From contig NZ_FSQT01000002.1 in NCBI RefSeq assembly GCF_900143515.1, forward strand, positions 2,543,501-2,607,500: a DNA stretch of 64,000 nucleotides, in the 5' to 3' direction. This DNA comes from Micromonospora cremea (GTDB lineage: Bacteria; Actinomycetota; Actinomycetes; Mycobacteriales; Micromonosporaceae). Position numbers and translations under genes: made by a program. The notes under the pieces were generated by a model. It made no database searches. It was given only the letters and a program-made list of their open reading frames with translations, and was not told where the DNA came from. Below, piece by piece: positions 44,155 to 51,711 of this stretch; positions within the stretch are counted from its first letter, which is position 1, and each line of letters begins with the position of its first letter.

Positions 44155-44811
44155 TCAACCAGCCAGCTCGTCCACCAGTTCCGGGGTCAGCTCACCGATC
44201 ACGCGCAGCGTCACCGTGGCCAGCCGGGCAGCGTCCGGGTCCAGCGGGTACGAACCGTGCGGCACCGCCACCACCCGCATCCCCGCCGCCGCGGCCGACC
44301 GCACCCCGTTGGAGGAGTCCTCCACCGCCACGCAGCGGCCCGGGTCGAAACCCAGCCGGCCCGCCACGCTCAGGTACACGTCCGGCGCCGGCTTGCCCCG
44401 CTCGGTCTCCTCGGTGGACAGGGTGGTGGCGAACGCGTCGGTCAGGCCGGTGGCGGCCAACGCCGCCGCGATCAGTCGGGTCGGCGACGAACTGGCCAAC
44501 CCCATCGGCCACCGCGCGGCCAGCCGGCGCACCACCTGGTCGGCGCTGTCGATCAGCGGTACGTGCTCTCGGTACCGCCGGGTCATCTCCTCGACCACCT
44601 CGTCGGCGACCTGCCCGGCGGTGCGTGCCACGCCCAGCTCGCCGCTGAGATAGTGGGCCCACTCGCTGGTGCTCATGCCCATCAGCCGGCGCTGGGTGTC
44701 CGGCTGCCAGGCACCGCCATGCGTCGCCACGTACGCCCGCCGGACCTCCTCCCACACCGGTTCGGAATCCACGATCACGCCGTCCAGGTCGAAGACCACC
44801 GCATCCACCAC
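44155..44811 (-). CDS. HAD-superfamily phosphatase (beta-phosphoglucomutase-like)
   Basis: This 218-residue protein starts at GTG 44811 (VVDAVVFDLDGVIVDSEPVW). The nucleophile motif is FDLDGVIVDSE; motif II is GLASSSPTRLI; motif III/IV GKPAPDVYLSVAG and CVAVEDSSNGVRSAAAAGM. The cap is helical, so it falls in HAD subfamily IA with sugar phosphatases and phosphoglucomutases. A longer open frame to 45666 covers the next gene in another frame and was not used. Substrate unknown. Confidence 0.9.
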   Translation of the reverse strand: MVDAVVFDLDGVIVDSEPVWEEVRRAYVATHGGAWQPDTQRRLMGMSTSEWAHYLSGELGVARTAGQVADEVVEEMTRRYREHVPLIDSADQVVRRLAARWPMGLASSSPTRLIAAALAATGLTDAFATTLSTEETERGKPAPDVYLSVAGRLGFDPGRCVAVEDSSNGVRSAAAAGMRVVAVPHGSYPLDPDAARLATVTLRVIGELTPELVDELAG

Positions 44812-44843
44812 GGGCCCATCCTGCCGGACCGGTGGGCCGCCGG

Positions 44844-45707
44844 TCAGCCGGGCAGCGCGGGCAGCCCGATCGGGCTGCCGGCCGGGATCACGGTGTGGCA
44901 GGCCCGGGCCATCGGCTCCAGCAGCTCGCGCAGCCGGTCCGTGGCGTCCGGGCCGAGCGCCCGCCACGGGTGCTCGGCTGCCCGGTCGGTGGCCTCCTCG
45001 ACCGCCTGGAAACCGGCCGTGCCGTGCTCGGTGGCCGCGCCGTCCGGGGTCAGCCAGCCCCGCTGCGCCAGCCGCTCGCGGGCGGCCCGCCACTGCTCCT
45101 CGGACCAGCCGCGGCCCAGCAGGTTCTGCGGCGACATGTCCACCGCGACCCGCCAGGCCAGCGTCTCCACTGGGTCCAGGCCGGCGGCCACCAGCGCCGC
45201 CACGTGCCCGTCTCCCCGGTGCTCGCGCAGCGTGGTGGCGGCCTGCCAGAGCCGGGCCAGCGGGTACTCCCCGGTCGGCAGCGCCGCGTTGACCGCACCG
45301 AGCACCCGGCCGGCGGTCTGCGTCGCCGAGGCCGCCCGCTCCAGGAGGTCGGCGGCCTCCGACAGGTGCGCCTCCGGCAGCTCGTAGGTCAGCTCCGCGA
45401 GGGCCTGCACCGCACCGGTCAGCCGGGCACGCAACGCCTCCTGTGGGGTGGCCAGACGCCACACCGCCGGCAGTGCCCGGCTCACCATCGGCGGTGCGAA
45501 ATTGAAGAAGGCGGCGATCACCGGGGCCGCCTCGGTGGCGCCCAGCGGCGCGGCCCGGCCGGCGAAGTAACCCCGCCAGTAGCCGCGCAGCCCGACGGCC
45601 TCGTACGCCGCTCGTGCCCGGGGGTGGAAGTAGGTGACCGCGTGCACCGCCTCGAAGTGCGTCCACATCAACCGGGCGACCCGCCCGGGCTCGTCCAGCG
45701 CCGTCAC
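44844..45707 (-). CDS. SCO6745-family helical protein
   Basis: This 287-residue protein resembles the SCO6745 family of actinobacteria (MarR-like winged-helix or SalK-like). It starts at GTG 45707 (VTALDEPGRVARLMWTHFEA) behind GGAGG. Typical blocks are AVTYFHPRARAAYEAVGLRG, YFAGRAAPLG, FFNFAPPMVSRALPAVW and the late helical WSEEQWRAARERLAQRGWLT that looks like a winged helix. Members occur beside antibiotic genes; the role is not known. It ends 32 bases from the HAD gene start, so the two may be cotranscribed. Confidence 0.75.
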   Translation of the reverse strand: MTALDEPGRVARLMWTHFEAVHAVTYFHPRARAAYEAVGLRGYWRGYFAGRAAPLGATEAAPVIAAFFNFAPPMVSRALPAVWRLATPQEALRARLTGAVQALAELTYELPEAHLSEAADLLERAASATQTAGRVLGAVNAALPTGEYPLARLWQAATTLREHRGDGHVAALVAAGLDPVETLAWRVAVDMSPQNLLGRGWSEEQWRAARERLAQRGWLTPDGAATEHGTAGFQAVEEATDRAAEHPWRALGPDATDRLRELLEPMARACHTVIPAGSPIGLPALPG

Positions 45708-45854
45708 GTGCACCTCCGCGTCCCGTCCGGATCTCACCCCGGGCGGCGAGCCGCCCGGGGTGACGCCGAACCTACTGCCGGTGGGTGACGGGCCGGAAGC
45801 CCCATGTGAACAAGTCCATCGCGCCCGGGCGACAACCGGGGCGATCCGGACGGG

Positions 45855-46535
45855 TCACTGGGCGGCGAGCACGTCCACCACGAAGCGCAGCGGGCCGGTG
45901 GGCCGGCCACCCGCAGCGGCCGCATCGTTGCCGTACCCCAGCTCACCCGGGATGTCGAGCTGCACCCGGCTGCCCACGGTCACGCCGACCAGGCCCTGGT
46001 CCCAGCCGGGGATGACCTGGCCCACGCCGATCGGGAAGGTGGCCGGCTGGCCGGCCTTCCAGGAGGAGTCGAACTCCTGACCGTCCTTGTAGAAGACGCC
46101 CACGTAGTTCGTGGTGATGGTCTGGCCCTTCTTGACCGCCGGGCCGGTGCCCTTGATCAGGGGGGTCACCGCGAGCTTCTTCAGCTCGCCCTTGCCCGCC
46201 TCGACGGTCGGCTTGCTGCCCAGCGCCGGGTCGGCGCCCGCCGGCAGCTGCGGGGCGGGAGGCGCGTCGGCGGCGTCCTGCGCCGGGGCGGATGCGGAGG
46301 CGGAGGCGGAGGCGTCAGCCTGGTTCGCGGGCTTGTCGTCGCCCCCGCCGACCAGCACGAAGACGGTGATCAGCACCGCCACCACGGCGACGCCGGCCAG
46401 TCCGCCGGCCCACGCCTGACGGCGCCGCTTCGCCTCGGCCGCCTTCTGCGCTGCCAGCTGGGCTGCCAGCCGCCGCCCCGCCTTGGTTGCCGGGCTCTGG
46501 CCCTCCGACCGGTTCTGCTGCGTGCGCTCGCTCAC
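45855..46535 (-). CDS. FKBP-type peptidyl-prolyl isomerase, membrane anchored
   Basis: This 226-residue protein starts at GTG 46535 (VSERTQQNRSEGQSPATKAG). A single span AGGLAGVAVVAVLITVFVLV near residue 45 is followed by an Ala/Ser/Pro linker. The FKBP domain occupies the last 110 residues: TITTNYVGVFYKDGQEFDSS, then GVGQVIPGWDQGLVGVTVGS and RVQLDIPGELGYG. It would catalyse proline isomerisation in exported proteins. GGGAG lies 8 bases before the start. Confidence 0.93.
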   Translation of the reverse strand: MSERTQQNRSEGQSPATKAGRRLAAQLAAQKAAEAKRRRQAWAGGLAGVAVVAVLITVFVLVGGGDDKPANQADASASASASAPAQDAADAPPAPQLPAGADPALGSKPTVEAGKGELKKLAVTPLIKGTGPAVKKGQTITTNYVGVFYKDGQEFDSSWKAGQPATFPIGVGQVIPGWDQGLVGVTVGSRVQLDIPGELGYGNDAAAAGGRPTGPLRFVVDVLAAQ

Positions 46536-46682
46536 GTCGTCGACTCCCTGCTGCGAAGGTGTGGCCGGCACCCGGTGCCGGGGGGAAAGCCGACGCACAC
46601 GGTACCCGCCTCGCGGCCCACCGTGCCCACCCCTGACGGTCCGGATCGCTCCGCGGGTGCCCGTCCGGAGCCGGCGCGACGT

Positions 46683-47321
46683 TTATTCCGGGACCACCAT
46701 GAAGTCCGTCACGAACGATGTCACCCCGCCGTCGGCGGCGCGTCCGATCCAGGTGCCGTAGCAGCCGTCACCCCAGCCCGTGGCGACGGTGACGACGTTG
46801 GCGCCGCTGGCCTCGTCCAGCACTGCCGTGATCAGCCCCGGGACCGGCGAGGCGGGCAGTTCGGCCGGGATGAACACCGCTTCCACCTGGTCGTGGTCCC
46901 AGGCTTCCAGGGCGCTGAGCGCAGTCGGGTCGGCGAGGGTGCCGGCACCGGCGTCCACCCCGTATCCGAAGTAGTCGTCCGCGCCGAGGCTGGCGACGTC
47001 CTGGTCGCCGGCCACGGCCGGCTCCCAGCGGACCGTCGGCGCGTCCTGGATCACCAGCTCCAACGCGGCCACCCGGCGGTCCACCTCGGCGTCCTCCCGG
47101 AGCACCACGGCCACCCAGGCGCGGGCGGGATGCCGCCCCGGGGGCACGGTGACCGTGAACGGCTCGGCCTCCGGGCAGACGAGCGGGTCACACCCGACCA
47201 CCTGGCCGGTCGGCAGCACGATGTCGCCCACCGGGTGGGCCTCCATCAGGTACGAGCCGTGCTGGTCGGTGAAGCGGGCGCCGGGCGTCAACAACCGGCC
47301 CAGGTCAGGGGTGTACGACAT
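46683..47321 (-). CDS. DUF4241-type protein
   Basis: This 212-residue protein starts MSYTPDLGRLLTPGARFTDQ behind GGAGGAG. It matches the DUF4241 pattern: PTGQVVGCDPLVCPEAEPFT, VPPGRHPARAWVAVVLRED, then GYGVDAGAGTLADPTALSAL and ATGWGDGCYGTWIGRAADG, ending FVTDFMVVPE. Members are soluble and of unknown role; some are immunity-like proteins of toxin systems. It lies upstream of the FKBP gene on the same strand, with 147 bases between. Confidence 0.8.
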   Translation of the reverse strand: MSYTPDLGRLLTPGARFTDQHGSYLMEAHPVGDIVLPTGQVVGCDPLVCPEAEPFTVTVPPGRHPARAWVAVVLREDAEVDRRVAALELVIQDAPTVRWEPAVAGDQDVASLGADDYFGYGVDAGAGTLADPTALSALEAWDHDQVEAVFIPAELPASPVPGLITAVLDEASGANVVTVATGWGDGCYGTWIGRAADGGVTSFVTDFMVVPE

Positions 47322-47394
47322 GGCGGCTCCTCCGGTGGCCAGCGGCCGGCGGAGCGTACCCGGTCCGGCTGGCGCCTCCGTCGCTGCCGTGCGG

Positions 47395-48426
47395 TCAGGC
47401 GGTCTTGCGGGGCGCGGTCTTCCGGGCCGCCGTCTTCTTCGCCGGCTCCGCCTTCTTCGCGGGGGTCTTCTTGGCGGCCTTCTTCGCCGGTTCGGCCGTG
47501 GCCGCGGCCGTCTTCTTCTCGGCGGTCTTCTTCGCCGCGGCCTTCTTCGCGGGCGCCTTCGCCGCCTTCTTCTCGGCCGCCTTCTTGGCCGAGCGGGCCG
47601 ACGAGATGGGCGTCGGCTCGCCTCCGCCGCCACGGGCCGGCTGCTCGCCGCGGGCCGCCCGAGCCCGGTCCACCGATGCCTTAAGCGCGGCCATCAGGTC
47701 CACCGCCGCGGCCGGCGCCTCCTCGACCTCTTCCGGCTGGACGACCTCCCGACCCTCCACCTTGGCGTCGATGACCTCCTGCAACGCCGCCCGGTAGTCG
47801 TCGGTGAAGACGTCCGGCTCGAACTCGCCGGTCATCGAGTCGATCAGGGAACTGGCCATCGCCAGCTCCGGCGGGCGCACCTTGAGGTCCTCGTCGAGGA
47901 AGCCGAAATCGGCCGTCCGGATCTCGTCCGGCCAGAGCATGGTGTTGAGCAGCAGCACGCCCTCGCGGACCCGCAGCGTGGCGAGCTGCTCCCGCTGACG
48001 CAGTGCGACCTTGACGATGGCCACCCGCTCCGAGTCGAGCAGCGCGTCGCGCAGCAGCACGTACGGCTTGGTCGCCGTGCCCTCCGGCTCCAGGAAGTAC
48101 GCCTTGTTGTAGAGGATCGGGTCGACCTGGTCGGCGGGGACGAACTCCAGCACGTCGATCGCGCGCGAGCTGGTCAGCGGCAGGTCGGCGAAGTCCTCGT
48201 CGGTGAGGATCACCATCTCCCCGCCGCCGATGTCGTAGCCCTTGGCGATGTCGTCGTAGGTGACCTCCTCGCCGCAGACCGAGCAGGTGCGCTTGTACCG
48301 GATCCGGCCACCGTCCTCGCGGTGCACCTGGTGGAACCGGATGTCCTTCTCCTCGGTCGCGGAGTAGAGCTTCACCCCGATCGAGACGAGCCCGAACGAC
48401 ACGGCTCCCTTCCAGATGGCCCGCAT
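47395..48426 (-). CDS. ku: Ku homodimer protein, Lys/Ala tail
   Basis: This 343-residue non-homologous end-joining protein starts MRAIWKGAVSFGLVSIGVKL. The Ku core runs to about residue 255, including TCSVCGEEVTYDDIAKGYDI (zinc-like cysteines) and YNKAYFLEPEGTATKPYVLL. The remaining 85 residues are a long lysine/alanine tail (KKAAEKKAAKAPAKKAAAKK), which in related proteins lets Ku slide along DNA or recruits ligase. It is divergent from the LigD-type ligase (85 bases between), completing the NHEJ locus. Confidence 0.95.
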   Translation of the reverse strand: MRAIWKGAVSFGLVSIGVKLYSATEEKDIRFHQVHREDGGRIRYKRTCSVCGEEVTYDDIAKGYDIGGGEMVILTDEDFADLPLTSSRAIDVLEFVPADQVDPILYNKAYFLEPEGTATKPYVLLRDALLDSERVAIVKVALRQREQLATLRVREGVLLLNTMLWPDEIRTADFGFLDEDLKVRPPELAMASSLIDSMTGEFEPDVFTDDYRAALQEVIDAKVEGREVVQPEEVEEAPAAAVDLMAALKASVDRARAARGEQPARGGGGEPTPISSARSAKKAAEKKAAKAPAKKAAAKKTAEKKTAAATAEPAKKAAKKTPAKKAEPAKKTAARKTAPRKTA

Positions 48427-48511
48427 CCTCTGCTCCCTTCCCCGGTATCGACCATGCTCGCATCCGAAGGAACCGGACGCGAGGTGTTCCGCCTGCTACT
48501 ACAGTCGGGTC

Positions 48512-49453
48512 GTGCCCGGCGCGCCGCTCAAGCCGATGCTCGCGATGACCGGGCCGCTCCCGGCCGGTGCCGGCTGGGCGTACGAGTTCAAGTGGGACGG
48601 GGTCCGTGCGCTGGCCGACATCTCCGCCAGCGGTCAGCACCTGTACGCCCGCTCCGGCGTGGAGATCACCGCCGCGTACCCCGAACTGGCCACCCTGTTC
48701 GAGCAGGTCGACGACGCGCTGCTCGACGGTGAGGTGGTGCTGCTCGGCGAGGGCGGGCAGCCCTCGTTCACCGCTCTCGCCGAACGGATGCACGTCCGGG
48801 ACCGCAACAAGGCGGCCCGGTTGGCGGCGATCATGCCGGTCACGTACATGATCTTCGACCTGCTCCGGCTGAACGGCGACGACCTGACCGGCTGGCCGTA
48901 CGAGCGCCGTCGGGAGGCCCTGGACGGGCTCGCCCTCGGCGGTGCCCGGTGGGCGGTGCCGCCGGTCTTCGCCGATGGCCCGGCCACCTACGAGGCGGCC
49001 GGCGAGCACGGCCTGGAGGGGGTGATGGCCAAGCGGGTCGGCGCCGTCTACCGCCCTGGTGTGCGCTCGCCGGACTGGGTGAAGGTCAAGCTGGAGGTGA
49101 CCGGCGACTTCGTCATCGGTGGCTGGCGACCGGGCGCGCGCCGGATCGGTGGGCTGCTGGTCGGGGTGCCCGGCCCGGACGGTCGGCTGATCTACCGGGG
49201 CCGGGTGGGCGGTGGGATCGGCGCGGCCATCGAACGGCAGCTCCTCGCCGAGCTCGAACCGCTGCGCTCCGGCGTGTCACCGTTCGCGCCGGGAGTGCCG
49301 CGCGAGGATGCCCGAGGTGCCATCTGGGTAACTCCCCGGGTGGTGGTGGAGGTGAAGTACGGCCAGCGCACCCCCGACGGCCGGCTGCGCTTCCCCCGGG
49401 TGCTGCGGTTGCGTCCGGACAAGCCGCCGGAGGAGGTCGACGATGCCGGTTGA
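48512..49453 (+). CDS. ATP-dependent DNA ligase domain protein (LigD-type)
   Basis: This 313-residue ligase starts at GTG 48512. The nucleotidyl-transfer lysine is K27 in EFKWDGVRAL. Other motifs are DGEVVLLGE (III), YMIFDLLRLNGDDLTG (IIIa), EGVMAKR (IV), and WVKVKLE (V). The C-terminal half is an OB fold (GLLVGVPGPDGRLIYRGRVG). Here the ligase and polymerase are separate proteins, unlike fused LigD. It overlaps the polymerase gene by 11 bases and joins ends held by Ku. Confidence 0.93.
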   Translation: MPGAPLKPMLAMTGPLPAGAGWAYEFKWDGVRALADISASGQHLYARSGVEITAAYPELATLFEQVDDALLDGEVVLLGEGGQPSFTALAERMHVRDRNKAARLAAIMPVTYMIFDLLRLNGDDLTGWPYERRREALDGLALGGARWAVPPVFADGPATYEAAGEHGLEGVMAKRVGAVYRPGVRSPDWVKVKLEVTGDFVIGGWRPGARRIGGLLVGVPGPDGRLIYRGRVGGGIGAAIERQLLAELEPLRSGVSPFAPGVPREDARGAIWVTPRVVVEVKYGQRTPDGRLRFPRVLRLRPDKPPEEVDDAG

Positions 49454-50354
49454 ACGGTTGCGGGTGGACGTCGAGGGTCGCGCGCTGGAGCTGTCCAATC
49501 TGGACAAGGTGCTCTATCCGTCGGCCGGCTTCACCAAGGGCGAGGTGATCGACTACTACACGCGCATCTCGCCGGTGCTCCTGCCACACCTGCGCGATCG
49601 GGCGCTGACCCGGATCCGGTTCCCCAACGGGGTGGGCGGTGGCTCCTTCTTCGAGAAGAACGCCCCGGCCGCCACCCCCGACTGGGTACGGCTGGAGACG
49701 CTGCCCGCCCCCGGGTCGAGCAAGGGCCGGGAGACCATCGACTACGTGGTCGCCGACGATCTGCCCACCCTGGTCTGGTTGGCGAACCTGGCCGCGCTGG
49801 AGCTGCACACGCCGCAGTGGAAGGTCGGCGAGCACCCGGACATGATGGTGGTGGACCTGGACCCGGGGCCGCCGGCCGGGCTCGCCGAGTGCTGCCCGGT
49901 GGCGGTGCTGATGCGCGACCGGCTCGCTGCCGACGGGATCGAGTCGTACCCGAAGACCTCCGGCAAGAAGGGCATGCAGCTCTGCTGCCCGATCGCCGGC
50001 ACGCAGTCGTCCGATCTTGTGTCTGACTACGCCAAGCGCATCGCGCAGGAGTTGGAGAAGGCGCACCCGAAGCTGATCGTGTCGAAGATGGCCAAGAACC
50101 TGCGCCCTGGCAAGGTCTTCATCGACTGGAGCCAGAACAACGCGGCGAAGACCACGGTGGCGCCGTACTCGCTGCGGGCCCAGGACGTGCCGTCCGCCTC
50201 CACCCCGCTGACCTGGGACGAGGTCGAGGCCGGCGCCCGCGGCCGGAAGCCGGCCGTGCGCCAGTTCACCGCCGCCGAGGTCCTGGACCGGGTCGAGGAG
50301 TACGACGACCTGCTCGCCCCGCTGCTCGAGGGCGGCCCGGAACTGCCTCTCTGA
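49443..50354 (+). CDS. LigD-type polymerase (primase-polymerase) domain protein
   Basis: This 303-residue archaeo-eukaryotic-primase-type polymerase starts MPVERLRVDVEGRALELSNL. The catalytic Asp pair is in MMVVDLDPGPPAGLAECC near residue 137; the primer-binding region is KTSGKKGMQL; the third Asp is VFIDWSQNNAAKTT. It extends ends and adds ribonucleotides during repair. It overlaps the ligase gene by 11 bases, so coupled expression is expected. Confidence 0.95.
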   Translation: MPVERLRVDVEGRALELSNLDKVLYPSAGFTKGEVIDYYTRISPVLLPHLRDRALTRIRFPNGVGGGSFFEKNAPAATPDWVRLETLPAPGSSKGRETIDYVVADDLPTLVWLANLAALELHTPQWKVGEHPDMMVVDLDPGPPAGLAECCPVAVLMRDRLAADGIESYPKTSGKKGMQLCCPIAGTQSSDLVSDYAKRIAQELEKAHPKLIVSKMAKNLRPGKVFIDWSQNNAAKTTVAPYSLRAQDVPSASTPLTWDEVEAGARGRKPAVRQFTAAEVLDRVEEYDDLLAPLLEGGPELPL

Positions 50355-50384
50355 GGCGATGTCCGTTCTCGTACCGTCTTCCCC

Positions 50385-51329
50385 ATGATCGAACGGGTGA
50401 GAGTTGCGGTCGCGGGAGTCGGTAACAACACGTCAGCGTTGGTGCAGGGGATTGCTCTCTGCCGCCAGACCGGCAGCCTGGTGGGTGTTCGCAGGGCGGT
50501 AATCGACGGCCTCGGGGTGGGCGACATCGATTTCGTCGCGGCTTTCGCCACCTCCGAGGAGAAGATTGGCAAGGACCTGACCGAGGCGATCTTCATGGCG
50601 CCCAACAACTTCCCCCGTCTCGACTGCGATCTTCCCAGGGCGGATGTGTCCGTAACCAAGGGCCTTGTCGATGCGACTGAGGTGGATCGGGTGGCAGCGG
50701 CGCTGGCCGGGGCGGAGGTGCTGCTCTATTCCGCACCGAGCGGCCGGCCGGAGACGGCCCGGGCCTACGCCGAGGCGGCCTGCAAAGCCGGTGTCGCCTT
50801 CGTCAACACCACGTCCGACGCGATAGCCCGCGACCCGATGTGGGCGGAGCGGTTCCAGGTGGCCGGTCTGCCGCTGCTCGGTGACGACCTGGCCAGCCAG
50901 TTCGGCACCTCTGTCGTGCACAACGCGTTGCTGCGGTTGCTCGAGGAACGGGGGCTCACCCTGGTGAGTTCCTATCAGGTCAATGTGGGAGGTACTGAAG
51001 ACTTCCGGAACCTGGTCGAGAACTCCAATACCAAGAAGCAATCCAAGCTCAATGCGCTGTCGGCGACTGACAAGGTCGAACTGGCTCCGCTCGGATACCT
51101 GCGGCATCTGAAGTCACAGAAGGTGGCGCACCTCAACATCGAGGCGCAGGGTTGGGGTGAGACGGCGATAAGCCTTGACGTGAAGCTGAAGGTGCATGAC
51201 CCGAGTGGTGCCGCCGGCGTCAACATCGATCTGATTCGCATGGCGGCGAGCGCGCTCCGAGCTGGGCGTGGTGGTTGTCTTCCCGAAGCGTCGTCGCTGC
51301 TCAAGTCCCCACCTGGCACGGCGATCTGA
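50385..51329 (+). CDS. Inositol-3-phosphate synthase-like protein, short form
   Basis: This 314-residue protein begins MIERVRVAVAGVGNNTSALV, the NAD site GxGNN of the Ino1 family. The lyase part includes LLGDDLASQFGTSVVHNALL, VGGTEDFRNLVENSNTKKQS, and KSQKVAHLNIEAQGWGETAI. The usual bacterial Ino1 has about 360-370 residues, so it is about 50 shorter. The coding sequence has more A/T in the lyase part than its neighbours (AATACCAAGAAGCAATCC), which hints at a different origin. It could supply inositol phosphate for secondary metabolism rather than mycothiol. It follows the polymerase by 30 bases. Confidence 0.8.
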   Translation: MIERVRVAVAGVGNNTSALVQGIALCRQTGSLVGVRRAVIDGLGVGDIDFVAAFATSEEKIGKDLTEAIFMAPNNFPRLDCDLPRADVSVTKGLVDATEVDRVAAALAGAEVLLYSAPSGRPETARAYAEAACKAGVAFVNTTSDAIARDPMWAERFQVAGLPLLGDDLASQFGTSVVHNALLRLLEERGLTLVSSYQVNVGGTEDFRNLVENSNTKKQSKLNALSATDKVELAPLGYLRHLKSQKVAHLNIEAQGWGETAISLDVKLKVHDPSGAAGVNIDLIRMAASALRAGRGGCLPEASSLLKSPPGTAI

Positions 51330-51485
51330 CCCTCTGCCCGCCTGCCTCGACCGCGGCCGGCGACGCACTCGGCCTCGCCGAGGCGCCGTCCGCCGGGCCG
51401 CCGTGACGGTGGGTGTCCGGATGGTGCGGGCGGGTGCTCATCACTGAGCGCGACGGGCAGCGGTACCCCGGCCGGGCCACCCAAC

Positions 51486-51611
51486 CCCTTTGCTCTGCTT
51501 ACACGGACGCAACACGACTTGAGCTGCGGCTTCATGGCGGCTTCCGGGGGCGGCAGCGACAGCTGTGCTCGCGGAGCGTGAGTGTTGCGTATAGGTAAGC
51601 AGAGCAAAGGG
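51486..51611. repeat. 126-bp palindrome with perfect 17-bp outer arms
   Basis: CCCTTTGCTCTGCTTAC (51486-51502) and its exact complement (51595-51611) enclose a second matched pair GCAACAC (51509-51515) and complement (51583-51589). The arms extend to 30 bases with 4 mismatches, around a 67-base centre. It lies in the 51330-51711 gene-free gap between convergent genes; terminator-like or mobile palindrome. Confidence 0.8.
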
Positions 51612-51711
51612 TCTGGGGTGGGCGCGGCGGCCGGGGTCTGGAATCACCTTGCGTGACCGGCCCGGTGCCCACTTGTGGTGAACGCCGGGCCGGGAGGCAC
51701 GCGGGGACGGG

